Below, in pieces: positions 11,620 to 23,566 of a stretch of 64,000 nt of DNA. The stretch comes from Carnegiea gigantea (lineage: Eukaryota; Streptophyta; Magnoliopsida; Caryophyllales; Cactaceae). The position numbers and the translations under genes were made by a program. The stretch spans positions 161,501 through 225,500 of the forward strand of contig JAKOGI010001351.1 of assembly GCA_029747015.1 (NCBI GenBank). Direction: 5' to 3'. The notes under the pieces were generated by a model. That model was not told the DNA's origin. It did no database searches and was given only the letters and a program-made list of their open reading frames with translations. Every line of letters begins with the position of its first letter. Within the stretch, counting starts at the first letter, position 1.

Positions 11620-13472
11620 TCAGGGTGTTCTCACCAACCTTAGTTCTAGTCTATTTCTCTCAAATTGATCTCTAGCTAGTGCCTTAGTGAATATATCAGC
11701 AATTTGATTTTCCGTTGTGTAAAAATTCATAGAGATTAAACCCTTTTCAACATTATCTCTCAAGAAATGATGTCGAATGTCAATATGCTTTATTCTTTTA
11801 TGTTGACATGGATTTTTGGCAATGTTAATTGCACTTGTGTTATCACAAAAATAGGAATGCATCCAATGTCAACACAAAAGTCCTTAAGCTGTTGTCTTAT
11901 CCACAACAGTTGAGCACAACATAAAGCTGCTGCAACATATTCAGCTTCTGCTGTGGACATAGCAACTGAATGTTGCTTCTTGGTAGCCCAAGATACCAAA
12001 CAAGGTCCAAGAAAGTGAGCCATACCTGAGGTACTCTTTCTATCAGCTAGGAATCCAGCATAGTCAGCGTCAGCATATCCAACAAGATCAAAATTGCAAC
12101 CTTTAGGATGCCATAAAACTAAATTGGGTGCATGTTTCAAATACCTTAGTATCTGTTTAACAGCCTTAAGCTGAGTTTCCTTAGGATTAGACTGAAAACG
12201 GGCACATAAACCAACACTAAAAATAATATCAGGTCTACTAGCGGTTAGGTATAAGAGTGACCCAATCATGCCCCTATAGAGTTTCTCCTCAACTGAGGGA
12301 CTCCCATCATCCATAACCAACTTGGTTGAAGGAGAAATAGGAGTGTCTATGGGTTTGGCCGACTCCATCCCAAAACGCTTAAGTAACTCCTTGATATACT
12401 TTTGTTGATGGATCATGGTGCCGTTTGGAGTTTGCTTGATTTGTAAGCCTAAGAAAAAGTTAAGCTCACCCATCATGCTCATCTCAAACTCACTCCTCAT
12501 CATATTTGAAAATTCATTGCATAAATCATGATGAGTTGCACCAAATATAATGTCATCAACATATATTTGGACAATCAATAAATGTTCCCCCTTAGATTTT
12601 AGAAACAAAGTATTGTCTACCTTGCCTCTTCTAAAATCATTTTCAATTAAAAAACTTGACAACTGTTCGTACCAAGCTCTAGGAGCTTGTTTTAGGCCAT
12701 AAAGAGCTTTATCAAGTTTGAAAACATGGTTAGGAAGTTCACTGTTTTCAAAACCAGGGGGTTGTTTGACATACACCTCTTCTTTAAGGTATCCGTTGAG
12801 GAATGCACTTTTCACGTCCATTTGATATAGCTTGATTTCCATATGAGCTGCAAAGGCTATTAAGATTCGAATAGCCTCAATTCTAGCAACTGGTGCAAAG
12901 GTTTCTTCATAATCGATCCCTTCTTCTTGATTATACCCTTGAACAACCAGCCGTGCCTTGTTCCTAGTGACTGTTCCTGACTCATCCAGTTTGTTTCGGA
13001 ACACCCATTTGGTTCCAATGATTGTTCTCTCTGCAGGTTTAGGTACAAGGTGCCATACTTTGTTTCTTTCAAATTGATGAAGCTCTTCTTGCATTGCCCT
13101 GACCCAATCTGAATCTGCAAGAGCTTCATTCACACTCTTTGGCTCAATATTAGAGAGAAAAGCATAGAAAGCACAGAAATTCTTAAGCTTAGACCTAGTT
13201 TGCACTCCACTGTTAATATCAGACAGAATTTGATCAAGGGGGTGCGAACTATGGTACTTCCATGGTCGTGGGGTAAGAGGATCCACAGACCCATGCTCTA
13301 CTCTAGTCGTAATATCAAGCTTACGATCATCTCCTGAGCCTGTTTCTGCACCTGTTTGTAAGCCTGTTCCTGAAGAACATGGTCCCGAACAGGGTTCAAC
13401 AGTGTTTCCCCCTGTTTGGTGTTCACCTTGCCTGCTGTTCTGAGAAACACCTTCAGGAGTTGTTTTCTCCAT
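11620..13472 (-). pseudogene. Copia pol C-terminal part: reverse transcriptase and RNase H
   Basis: Frame 13472-11790 begins with an acidic, low-complexity linker, then shows the copia RT set: [64 protein letters not shown] and the catalytic YVDDIIFG, all intact. RNase H follows ([38 protein letters not shown]). The end of RNase H ([23 protein letters not shown]) is in another frame at 11862-11620, so a frameshift lies near 11800-11860. Upstream, one in-frame TGA at about 13485 separates this from integrase. Acts in the virus-like particle to make element cDNA. Inactive as it stands. Confidence 0.9.
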
Positions 13473-13484
13473 GGTGTTCTTACC

Positions 13485-14930
13485 TCATTTATCTCGGAGC
13501 AACACTTCTTTTCGAACAAGACCTAATTCAAGTTCATCTTCCTGTGCATCATTCTCACTCAACAAGTTAGATTCATTAAAAAGCACATGCACACTTTCCT
13601 CAACACACAAGGTCCTTTTGTTAAAGACTTTGTATGCCTTGCTGTGAGAAGAATAGCCAAGAAATATTGCCTCATCACTCCTAGGGTCAAACTTTCCTAA
13701 GACATCCTTCCCATTATTATGCATAAAACACCTACAACCAAATGTTCTTAGGTGCGTAATATTGGGTTTTCTGCCCTTGAAAAGTTCATAAGGAGTTTTG
13801 TTCAAAATGGGTCTGATCATGCATCTATTTATAATGTAACATGAGGTGTTCAATGCTTCTGCCCAGAAATACCTAGGAAGACCACTAGCAATAAGCATTG
13901 TTCTAGTCATGTCTTCCAGGGTGCGATTTTTGCGCTCAGCCACCCCATTTTGTTGGGGTGTTCTTGGAGCTGAGAAGTTATGATCAACACCATGTTCATT
14001 ACAATAGTTGATAAAACTTGCATTTTCAAACTCAGTTCCATGATCAGATCTCAAGCTAATTAAGGAGTGTCCTACTCTCTTTTCAACCTTTTTGAGAAAG
14101 GCAATAAAATTCTCAAAGGTTTCATCTTTGGATGCCAAAAACAAGGTCCAAGTAAATCGAGAGTAATCATCCACTACAACAAGCACATACTTTTTCCCAC
14201 CTCTACTAGTTATCCTCATGGGACCACATAAATCAATGTGTAATAATTCTAGAGGTCGGGTAGTGCTTACACATTTTTTCGATTTAAAAGAAGATCTGAC
14301 TTGTTTGCCTTTTGCACAAGCTTCACATACCTTGTCATCATTAAATTTGATGGAAGGTAGTCCAATAACCAGGTCTTTTGAAACAAGTTTGTTTAAAAGA
14401 GTAAGGCTTGCATGACCTAGTCTCTTGTGCCAGAGCATTATGTCATCATTCACAGCACTCAAACAAGTCATGTTGTTTTGGGGAAGAGTGGAAATACATA
14501 CTTTGTAAATATTTTTGTGTGGCTTCCCCGTTAACACAACATCTCCTGTGTTGGCATTGACAACCAAGCAATGTGTTCGTGAGAACACCACTAGGTTGTT
14601 CTTGTCACACAGTTGGGACACACTTAGTAAATTATGCTTTAAACCATCAACTAAGTGCACATTATCAATTGAGTGGGAGAGAGTTTTACCAATGCTACCT
14701 ACACCGACAATTGTCCCAGACTTGCCGTTGCCAAAAGCCACGCTCCCACCGGTTGAAGCTGTAAGTGAGAGCAAGTTTGATTTTTCTCCAGTCATATGCC
14801 GCGAACACCCACTATCAACATACCACAGCTGCCTGTTTTCAAGGTTGTTTTCTGATCTGTTTGACAGGGTGTTTCTTACCCTGTTTGCTGGGTTGTTTGT
14901 GGGGTTGTTCTCTCTCACTTCAGCCTGCAA
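13485..14930 (-). pseudogene. Copia protease and integrase
   Basis: One frame of 481 codons. The aspartic protease signature is WYVDSGCSRHMTG (about residues 37-49). The GAG-pre-integrase HHCC zinc finger follows (LWHKRLGHAS and CEACAKGKQ). The integrase core comes next, with its catalytic residues visible in LLHIDLCGPM, SLRSDHGTEFEN and QQNGVAERKNRTLEDM, then the copia motif EAIFLGYSSHSKAYKVFN. It lies in phase with the RT frame downstream and the zinc-knuckle frame upstream, separated by single TGA codons (about 13485 and 14937). Those two stops are the only visible lesions here; the domain itself is well kept. Confidence 0.92.
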
Positions 14931-14936
14931 AACAAA

Positions 14937-15855
14937 TCACAGGTTAGTTTTGGGAACCCAGATCCACTTGGGTCCCATTCTTTTAGACAAGTAAAGCTCA
15001 TCTTTTCTAATCCAGATTTGTTTCACATACCTTTCATTTTTTTCAATGACATACCTTCTCAAAGGACATGAATATCGATAGTGACCAGTTTTACCACAAT
15101 GAAAGCAAACAATGTTTTCAGGTAATCCCACATACTTTCTATGAATTGGGTAAACTGTTCGTTTAGGCTTATATCCAAGTCCCTTTTTGTTTCGACTGCG
15201 GTGAGTGTTTAACCAATCAAGGGCTTGTGAGGACTTGTTCCAGCGCTTGGTTGTGATAAGCTCGGTTTCCAGTTTTTCTATATTAGCATGCAAACCCTTG
15301 TTCTCCCTGAGCAAGAACTCAACCATTCCTTCCACCTCAAAGAGTTTTTCCTCCATTCGAGAATGATCTCCTTCTTTTATAAAGAGGTTTTCTTTGAGCG
15401 TATTAATATTTTCATGTAAGTCCAGTTTTTCATTTTTAAGGATCTCATTTTCTAGTTCTAGGTCTCGGACATCTCGTTTCAATTCAGCACACGTATCCAT
15501 CAAGGTATACAAAAGTTCTTCGAGAGTTGCTTTATTGAGACCACATACCTTGTTCTTGAGATCAGTAAGGCTGTTTGTTGATTCATCATCTGAATCCGTG
15601 TCACTTTGTGCCATGAGAGCTACAGCACCTTCATCAGTTTCAGACTCACCTTCATCCTCAGAGGAATCTCCCCAGGCAGCAAGCATAGCCTTCGAGAATC
15701 GTCTCCCAGAACTGCTTGCAGCTTGTTTTCTACCTTGTTTCCTGGGGTGTTCTTGCTCTTGCTCTTCTCGAAGTAGTGGACAGTTCTTCACAATGTGATC
15801 TGGTTTGCCACACTTGAAACACCCTGTGAACTGTTCTCGAGGGGTGTTGGGTGTT
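14937..15855 (-). pseudogene. Copia gag C-terminal part with two CCHC zinc knuckles
   Basis: This frame continues gag after a frameshift near 15860-15890, within an A-rich KENSK-coding run. Knuckle 1 (CFKCGKPDHIVKNC) is at 15780-15821 and knuckle 2 (CFHCGKTGHYRYSC) at 15066-15107. Both keep the C-x2-C-x4-H-x4-C spacing. Between them are an acidic stretch (SSEDEGESETDE) and a long coiled coil (TLEELLYTLMDTCAELKRDV onward). The segment ends at WVPKTNL with a TGA just before protease. Nucleocapsid role: binding genomic RNA in the particle. Confidence 0.85.
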
Positions 15856-16677
15856 TCAGGACTTACTGAAGTCTTTTCTTTTGCTGTTTTCTTTGACCTT
15901 TTTGAAGAATTTCTTGAACTTTCTTGTCATTAAGGCCATCTCTTCATCCTCAAGGTCAGAGTCACCATCCTCTTGTGCTTTCAAGGCAAGCCCACGATCC
16001 TTCTTCTGCTCCTCTTTTTGTTGTGAGTTCTTTCTGAGTTCATAGGTTTGAAGATTGCCAATCAACTCGTCGAGGGTGATCTTGTTCATGTCTTTAGCTT
16101 CTTGGATGGCTGTCACCTTCGCTTCCCAAGACCGAGGCAAAATCCTTAGAATCTTCCTCACCAGCTCTTCTGTGGTGAAGGATTTTCCCAGGGATTTTAG
16201 CTCGTTTGTTATGTGGGTGAAGCGTGTGTACATATCCATCACGTTCTCACGATCACCCATATCAAACAACTCATATTGCCTCATAAGTAGCTCAATACGT
16301 GATTGTTTGACTTGACTTGTTCCTTCATGAGCTACTTGGAGGGCATTCCATATCTCCTTGGCTGACTCACACTCCGAGATACGTGTATATTCATCTGGAC
16401 CTAGGCCAAAATATAATAGCTTCTTGGCCTTGGCATTCTTTTCCATTTTCTTATAGTCTTCAGCATCAAACTCTATGGGTTCCTTGGGAACCTTCTTACC
16501 ATCTTCAAGCACCTTGGTGGGAACAAGGGGCCCGTTCTTGATGAGCATCCATAATTCATAATCTTCTGCCTGAATATAGTTCTCCATTCTATTCTTCCAC
16601 CAACTATAATGTTGGCCGTTGAAATAGGGTGGACAAGTAATGGATTGCCCTTCAAGGATTCCTTGTGGTGTACTCAT
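15856..16677 (-). pseudogene. Copia gag N-terminal and capsid part
   Basis: 273 codons from an ATG only about 40 bp inside the PBS. It begins MSTPQGILEGQSITCPPYFN and contains the YSWWKNRMENYIQAEDYELW block typical of plant copia gag, followed by UBN2-like capsid helices (AKEIWNALQVAHEGTSQVK, RILPRSWEAKVTAI). It ends in a basic or Lys-rich tail at the frameshift that separates it from the zinc knuckles. The frameshift is most simply a lesion, since most copia elements make gag-pol as one ORF. Programmed frameshifting cannot be excluded from one copy. Confidence 0.85.
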
Positions 16678-16718
16678 CTTCAGAATCTCTCAAGGTGTTA
16701 GCCCTTTTGAGAGAACCC

Positions 16719-16730
16719 GCTCTGATACCA
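16719..16730 (-). other. Primer binding site, tRNA-iMet type
   Basis: Minus strand reads TGGTATCAGAGC, complementary to the 3' end of plant initiator tRNA-Met, two bases inside the 5' LTR end. Primes minus-strand cDNA synthesis. Confidence 0.92.
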
Positions 16731-16732
16731 CT

Positions 16733-18203
16733 TGTTGAATTCCAAGAGTACACAACCACAAGAGGGGGGTGAATTGTGGTGGTCGATTTTCGCCTAATAA
16801 CTGACAAACAACCGTAGCACTTGATTGCAGAGATTGTTTGTAAATCACAAACAACCTTACGCCTTGTTTGTAGCGGTTGTTCTCAATTGATTCAGTAGCG
16901 AAATTCAAAGTAATAAATGCGGAAATAAAGCACACACAATTTTTACGTGGAAAACACCTCTAGCCCAACTGAGGTGTGAAAAACCACGACCTACCTCGTG
17001 TAGGATTTAACCACTTCACTAACGGGCTGAGCACGTTACAAAAGTAACACTCCGTGTTACAACTTGTAACCCACGTAACCTTCTTCCCTAAGACAGGTTA
17101 CACCACGTCCAATCTCACCAGATAGGACACGTCCAAAGTCCACATGACTGAGGACACACTCACTCACTTTCTGTTCTGAGAACAGGGTACAAAACACCTT
17201 ACTGGGGTGCTTCTGACTTAAGCAGATGTAAGGTACAATGAAGTCTTATTATGCCAATAAATTGAAAGCTCAGTTAAGCACAATCTTCTCACGGTTTTTC
17301 TCTTTGAATGTCAGCTCTAAAAATCTCTTACTTCTTTATAAAAACCGGGTTATCAAATGGGAGAGAGAATTTCAATATTTAAACGCACAACCCAACGGCT
17401 ATTATTTCAAAAGATAGGAAAAAATCCTCTATTTTTAGTCGCTTAGAAGATTCATCAAAGATTTCCAACGGCTAAGAGAGAAGAGAAGATTTTCTTAAAA
17501 TATGTTGGCCGAGTAGTCTAGTCTTGAAAAGGATAAAATTTTGATTTATCCCAAATTCAATCGAGACCTAAAAATAAGGGAGAAGAATCTTTTCAAGAGA
17601 AATCTTTAGCAAAAACAGTTTTGTAATTTTTTTTTTTTCAAATTCAAAACGAACGTTTTTAGATCTGGCAGCCAACCGAAGTAAATTTCCAGATAAGACT
17701 TATGTAGCTACTGCAGTTTTTGGAGAACACCCTAGGCACCCTGTTTGCAGGGTTGTTTGGTAATGGTGTCCCAACGCAACTTTTCGAAAACCGTTTTCAA
17801 GAAATGCTAAAAATGATACTTTCAAGATTGGCATATTAACAAGAGTCTAAATAAATAAAACCTATATACCCAAGACTTCTTGTTTTGAACCAGTCAACTT
17901 GTCCAAGATTTGTAGAGCTGCTATGAACACCAAGGCCACCTTGTTTGCTGGGGTTGTTCTTTGCATTGCTAGAGTTCAGGAACATGCCTTACAATCAACT
18001 GTCGAGAGGGTGTTCTTGACTTAATATAGAATCACCAAGTAAAACCTGTTTTGAAGACTTGTTCTCACATGTAGCAAACCAGTTAATACAATAAAGATCA
18101 CAAACACCAGTTAGGCCTGTTTGGAGATCGTGTTTGGAGCAACATTACTTGGACAAAGTTTTACACTTGGATTTGTTATCATCAAAACTAAATATACTCA
18201 ACA
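16733..18203 (-). repeat. Copia 5' LTR (right)
   Basis: 1471 bp with the same ends as 7542-9012. It adjoins the PBS, so it is the promoter-bearing 5' LTR of the minus-strand element. No convincing TATA box was fixed by eye. Confidence 0.92.
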
Positions 18204-18208
18204 GGGAT
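18204..18208. repeat. Target site duplication of the copia element, right
   Basis: GGGAT, identical to 7537-7541. Confidence 0.9.
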
Positions 18209-18212
18209 GACG

Positions 18213-18225
18213 CCCATTTATAGGC
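18213..18225 (-). promoter_or_regulatory. TATA box of the Tat-like LTR
   Basis: Minus strand GCCTATAAATGGG, a good plant TATA box, placed about 240 bp from the LTR 5' end as expected for U3/R. Similar sequences occur near 2583 and 52055. Confidence 0.55.
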
Positions 18226-18467
18226 TCTGCCAGCTAGGGTTAGAGTCGGGTTTGGGGCCTAAGGCCATTAATTATTTCCTTATTCTTAATAAAGGAAATG
18301 ATTACTAATTTTTACATCATCGATGACACGTGGCAACTTTTAACTGGCTGAACTTAATTTTGACCAAGCGGGTCCACCAAAGTCAACATGACACATGGCA
18401 ATTTGTGATTGGTCATTTTTTTACACGTGGCATCATCCGATTTGTCGTAGAATTTTTGCTTTCTACA

Positions 18468-19523
18468 GTGTGAACTCATGAATTATCTAAATGTCAACCC
18501 TCATTGGATAATCTCCAAAGTTAACATTTAGCTTCCTTAATAAGGTGAATCTTTTGGTGGCTAAGTCTTCCAAAGAAACGTGTTTTTGCCATAAAATTAG
18601 ACAAATAGACGCATGGCTTAACCTTTGTTCACTTCCTCTAAATCTATTCGTGCATATCAAATGCAATTTCATGTAGTTCCACGTATAAAAGTGGCAAAAT
18701 AGACACATGGATTAACCTGTGTTCACCTTTCTCTAAGTCTATTCGTGCATATCAAATGCAATTTCATGTAGCTCCACATATAACCTTTAAGGCCATAAAC
18801 CAGTGATATCTTACGAATAATTTTGGTGAAAAAATGTGATGCTCTTTGCCTTTGCGAAACAACTACACTAATTATTATAAAAATAAAATATTCTTTTTCA
18901 CCGTAATTTACTCAATTTAATGTGTCGCATAAAATGGGTATTTCTCAAATTTCCCAGAAAAATCCAACAAATTATCGTGTAATATTTTGTTTAATTTTAC
19001 GATCAAAAGATGGGGTCCAAAGCCAACGGACCAATGGTGATAGTCCGCCTAAGGAAGGGGGACGAGGAAAGAGTTCAGAGCTTCCAGAGGATCAAACTGC
19101 TTTCCTTTTCCACCTGCAATCCCTCGGTTGTAAGGGAGAAACCTCACAATACTGGTTCTGTGATTAAATGTGGGAGGATGGAATCGTGCTTTAATTTATA
19201 CAATTGCTAGCATATTTCTAAAAGAAATGTATAAGCCCATAATTTAGACCAATGGGATAACCAAGGGACATAGAATTTGACTTTAAAGAAGATGAAGGGT
19301 TCTGTATACCGCAAGGTTCCCAAATAGGGGTAAAGCACATGACTTCATGGCTATGAGCCAAGAAAATGAATTCATGGGTGAAGGTATGATTTCAAGAATT
19401 GGCGAAAACCGCCATTGGATTGTCCACTTTAATAGTAACCTTTACTACAAATGACTGTATTCGAACTTTATTTTTTAATTCCATGCAAAGGTTATTTTTC
19501 AGGAATTAGTCTGATTTAGTGAG
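18468..19523. other. Unassigned stretch with a local duplication
   Basis: A roughly 95-bp tandem duplication lies at about 18590-18785 (CTATTCGTGCATATCAAATG occurs twice). The largest frame, 18922-19167 plus, encodes 81 residues with no recognisable domain. This region was contiguous with 51539 onward before the Athila-like array inserted. No gene is called. Confidence 0.5.
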
Positions 19524-19528
19524 GCGTC
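19524..19528. repeat. Outer target site duplication of the tandem array, left
   Basis: GCGTC directly before the first LTR; the same pentamer follows the last LTR at 51534-51538. Confidence 0.85.
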
Positions 19529-19845
19529 TATTGAGCCAAAAATTATGCATTGTTTTAATAATTATTTCGATTATATTATATATTTTATTTCGCCTAATTT
19601 ACTTTAATTTATACATTTTTCAGGTTAGGCATTGTTTTAATAAAGAGGAGAAGACGAGTCATTGAGACTCGGGTTTTACATACTTGGGCAAAAGATAGTC
19701 CAAATAAGGATAATTATGAAGATATTGTCTGAGCTAGGATTTCAAGAGTTGGAGAAGAGTTAGAAGTTTTGAGCGAGAAGAAGTTTAAGGAAGAAAGGAA
19801 GAAGGAAACCCTAATTACTAACCCTAATCACACCCCTCCTTTCTT

Positions 19846-19976
<131 letters not shown>

Positions 19977-20004
19977 TCATCACCATCACCATAAGGATCA
20001 TCAC

Positions 20005-20009
20005 CCACG
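20005..20009. repeat. Target site duplication of the chromovirus, left
   Basis: CCACG before the LTR edge at 20010; CCATG at 32636-32640 is the partner with one C-to-T change. The undisturbed site in LTR B (near 38414) reads CACCCACGGCAGCC, confirming the join. Confidence 0.8.
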
Positions 20010-23000
20010 TGTAACACCCCGACTACCTACCAGGGATGTCACACCGCCAGGATCCCCCGAGGGAGACCCCTAAGGCTCTTTCTCTAATTATTTTCTTTAG
20101 AAATTCTACCTAACTTTAATTTAGTTAGGGAATTCTGGAACGAAACTGCCAGAGTTCCGTCTGTAATTACAATATTTCCAATATTTACATTATGAAGTTC
20201 AGGGTACCTGTGAACTTTTAACCAAAATACAAAATAACTAGGAGTTCCAACGAGTCACACACTCGCGGTGAGGCTTAAGCCCTTTACAAACACTTATTAC
20301 AAAAGATTTACATAGGTTCATACTACCAGAGCCACTGAGCCACTACATGACCAACGTACGCACTTTCTTAAAACAAAACATCACTTCAGGTGGCTTCACA
20401 ACTTCACATTACAGGCACATCTGCAGAAGCAACTAGCGGTCCGTTCATTCTTCACCTAGGGGGGAAAGGGAAAAATGAAATGGAGTGAGCTACCACATGC
20501 TCAGTGAATGTCCCTCCACTCCCTAAAACAAAACTTTACAGGCAACATTATTCATAATATTCACTTGGTAATACTATAGCTGTACTAAGTCACATATCAC
20601 CGACCATGGACTCCTGGTGAGACACGTAAGAATGATAACTTTCTAGTGCTAATCAACGGTGGCATGTTGAGACCTTGATTACACATTATGTGATTATGAA
20701 GCATCAACATTAGATGCGATATCACTTATACATTCAATATGCACTTTAGAAGTTATTACTTGAAGCACTATGAACAACATGGCCATATATAACTTTGAAG
20801 TCATGCTCATTTAACTATAAAGCCTGCAAGCTTACTTTGGAGCTATAAGCGCAGAAACCTTCTTTTCTGTTTTGGCAATCTTTTCTTAAAAAGCTTAAAG
20901 ATTGACTTTCTTTTGAGAATTCCCTTCATGTTGGTCCCTTTGGGCCCTTAAAACTTTCTTTCTTTCTGAATACTAAAAGGCTATAAGTTGACTGTTTTCT
21001 CATTCTTTAGGAAATTAATCTGGGCATAAGATCATTACGAAGTGCTGGTTGGGAGAGATCTACACTCAATCCCAGTGAGATTAATTCACTCTAAGCTCTT
21101 ACTCCCAGGATGGCAACTAACTTTTGGACCTTAACCCTCGTCAGGGTCTCTAGGGATTACTCTCTAGGTTGGGGATTCCCCCATTCAAGCAGGTTCACTC
21201 CCATCTATTGTTCCTAAGCACTTATCTTAGCCATTTAAACTGGTCATAACGACTAATAACTTGGTTACTTGTTTGGGTAAAAACCACTTGTCATACAACT
21301 CACACTTTTATAGAAAAACGTTTTAGGGATTCCCTCGTTCAAGCAGGTTCACTCCCAAACAGTGGTTGTGTAGCTGAAAATAGGCCATGGCTTATTACTA
21401 GTCATGGCTATTACTAGTTTGAAAACACAAGAGGCATTCTTTGTCAAATCGTCGCCCATTCATGCATAATGTACCTTAAAAAGGGAAGGGGGTTTTACAC
21501 GTTTCACATACATACACTTCATAATCTTTTCAACAGCATAATGAGCCACACATGGCCTCGCAATCCACACGATTGCGGAAATTTCACAACCCGGGCTCCC
21601 TCCTCACAAGCGCCGTACCACAAAAACCTCGAACCACTCATAGTTCTTCCTCAAACCATCCAACTACCATCTCTATTTTAATTTCACAATCTAGCAACGT
21701 AATCACTATGATATACGGAAAGGCAATGCATAACTTACACACTTACCAATGCTCAACTTACCAATTAAATATTAGCAATTAGTAGAGCGCTGCAACCAAC
21801 GGTTGTAACCGAGCACACATATGTAATTACAAGTAAGCATTCATACGGCTAAACTTAACAGGAAGCATGGGGGTGTGATTGGCATTCATCTGGGTTAGCT
21901 AGGAGTTGCAAACAAGCCATTCTAAAGCTAAACATAACTCACTAAATGGACAAGTGTTGGCTTCATATTACATTTTCACGACGAACATAAAACGACTCAC
22001 TTTAATCTAAAAACTTAGGCATGGATTAACTATACGCATTCGAATCAACGCTAAACACATATAATTCACTTTAAATCAAGAACTTAGGCACAAATTAACT
22101 ACGTGCATTCGAATTAACGCTAAACACATATAATTCACTTCAAATCAAAAACTTAGGCATAAATTAACTACGTGCATTCGAATTAACGCTAAACAAATAT
22201 AATTCACTTCGAATCAAGAACTTAGGCATAAATTAACTACGTGCATTCGAATTAACGCTAAACACATATAATTCACTTCGAATTACAATCTCAGGCATAA
22301 ATTAACTACATGCATTCGAATTAACGCTAAACACATATAATTCACTTCGAATCAAGAACTGAGGCATAAATTAACTACATGCATTCGAAATAACGCTAAA
22401 CACATATAATTCACTTTGAATCAAGAGCTTAGGCATAAATTAACTACGTGCATTCGAATTAACGCTAAACACATATAATTCACTTCGAATTACAATCTCA
22501 AGCATAAATTAACTACATGCATTCAAATTAACACTAAACGCATGTAATTCACTTCGAATTACAATCTCAGGCATAAATTAACTACATGAATCGAACCTAA
22601 ACATGTATAGCTCACTCCTTGACATTTCTAACACATTTAGCGTACTCTAACTTGACATGCAACATCAATCTACTGAAAAATATTTTCGAAATTAATAATA
22701 GCTTAGGAAGGAGAAACACTTACCTGAAATCGCTTAATAACCCTCTCAATTGGCAGAAATTCACGCCCCAAATCCCCTTGAACTCGAACCTGGTTCGGCT
22801 ACCCCCAAAACCCGAAACCCTAGCTTCGACTTAGTGGCACTTTGGGCTGATTTTGGCCAGAATTCAACACCCAATTTATAAAGGTGGTAGTGAGGGTTGT
22901 GGGTTGCCGGAATCCGGCACGTGGGTGGCGGTTTTCGGGGGTTAGACACGTGGTTTTTGGGCTGGGAGAAGTGGATGGTAGTGTGTGGTGGTTGTGGCGG

Positions 23001-23552
23001 TGGAAGACGCGTGTGGGGGGACCAATGGTCCCTTTCTCTCGCCGACGACGCGTGGCGGACGGCGGTGAGGCCAGACGCCAGCCACTGGTTGCCGGTGAGA
23101 GGAAGAGAGAGAGTGAGAGCGAGCGAGTTCGAGAGAGGGGGGAGGTTTCGGGGTCTCTGTGACCCGATAACAAGCCCCCTCCCCTTTTGTTCTCTTTTTT
23201 TTTGGGGGGGTAACTAACATCATTCAACTAAATTCTGGTTCCGTACTCGTTAACGGATAGGCTAAACTCGAGTTGAAATGACCTACAACTAACATTTCAA
23301 TTTAAACTCTGGGGATTGACTAAGTAAAATGAAAAACGATTTTAAAAACTCGAGTTAGCATCGATTCAAAATTTATAAATAAGTAACGTCAAAAATAACA
23401 TTAATCAAATAATCGTTCTTTTAAATGAAATTAATCATTGAAAACTCACACAGTCGACTTAATATCTTTGTCGAACCATAATTCAAATGCAACTGGTAAA
23501 TTCAGCAACTGAAACAGTTAGTTAGCAATAGAATGAAAGCGTGGCTCTTACA
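20010..23552 (-). repeat. Chromovirus 3' LTR (left)
   Basis: 3543 bp, homologous throughout to 29164-32635. It contains a 69-bp tandem repeat (about 22000-22600), a G-rich segment near 22880-23160 and a minus-strand TATA-like TTTATAAATTGG at 22872-22883. It adjoins the PPT. Plus- and minus-strand frames within it (for example near 22820-23227) mirror each other and are not genes. Confidence 0.9.
22000..22600. repeat. 69-bp tandem repeat inside the chromovirus LTR (left copy)
   Basis: About 8.5 units marked by TGCATTCGAATTAACGCTAA at about 22036, 22104, 22173, 22242, 22311, 22380, 22449 and 22518, exactly 69 apart in most cases. Two unit variants alternate (AATCAAGAACTTAGGC and AATTACAATCTCAGGC). 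Confidence 0.9.
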
Positions 23553-23566
23553 CTCTCCCCCCTTTA
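23553..23566 (-). other. Polypurine tract of the chromovirus
   Basis: Minus strand AAAGGGGGGAG directly abutting the 3' LTR; primes plus-strand synthesis. The pol stop codon is immediately upstream at 23564, leaving almost no 3' UTR. Confidence 0.8.

Larger units (their letters stand above)
7542..18203 (-). mobile_element. Complete Ty1/copia retrotransposon, Sirevirus-like
   Basis: A 10,662-bp element transcribed on the minus strand. It has two 1471-bp LTRs with perfect TGTTGA...TCAACA ends, an iMet PBS, a PPT and a 5-bp TSD. Order in sense: gag, zinc knuckles, protease, integrase, RT, RNase H (the integrase-before-RT order defines copia), then a large 3' ORF. The GATGATGACAAA / AAAAAGGGGGAATT PPT, a second PPT copy, the length and the 3' ORF all point to the Sirevirus lineage. 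Coding frames carry about four lesions. By eye the LTRs differ at about 40 positions (near 3%), so the insertion is not very recent. Confidence 0.92.
18204..18467 (-). mobile_element. Tat-like 5' LTR, 5' part
   Basis: Continues the LTR broken at 7541. The minus strand starts TGTAGAAAGC at 18467, has CACGTG-type elements near 18340-18430, a GGCCTTAGGCCCC palindromic stretch, and a TATA box. With 6986-7541 it makes an LTR of about 815 bp after subtracting the TSD copy. Confidence 0.6.

Noticed and set aside
15856..15890. Programmed -1/+1 frameshift between copia gag and pol
   Set aside because: An A-rich run is present, but the break lies inside gag before the zinc knuckles, not at a gag-pol border. 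A lesion is simpler.
18922..19210. Two overlapping frames of 81 and 66 codons as a host gene
   Set aside because: No domain, no splice or promoter context, short; not enough to call a gene.
22000..22600. CRISPR-like regular spacing
   Set aside because: The 69-bp units are contiguous repeats with no unique spacers, inside an LTR of a plant retrotransposon.
22820..23227. Overlapping plus- and minus-strand frames, with similar ones at 31851-32342
   Set aside because: Mirror frames in the GC-rich part of the chromovirus LTR; no domain, low complexity.
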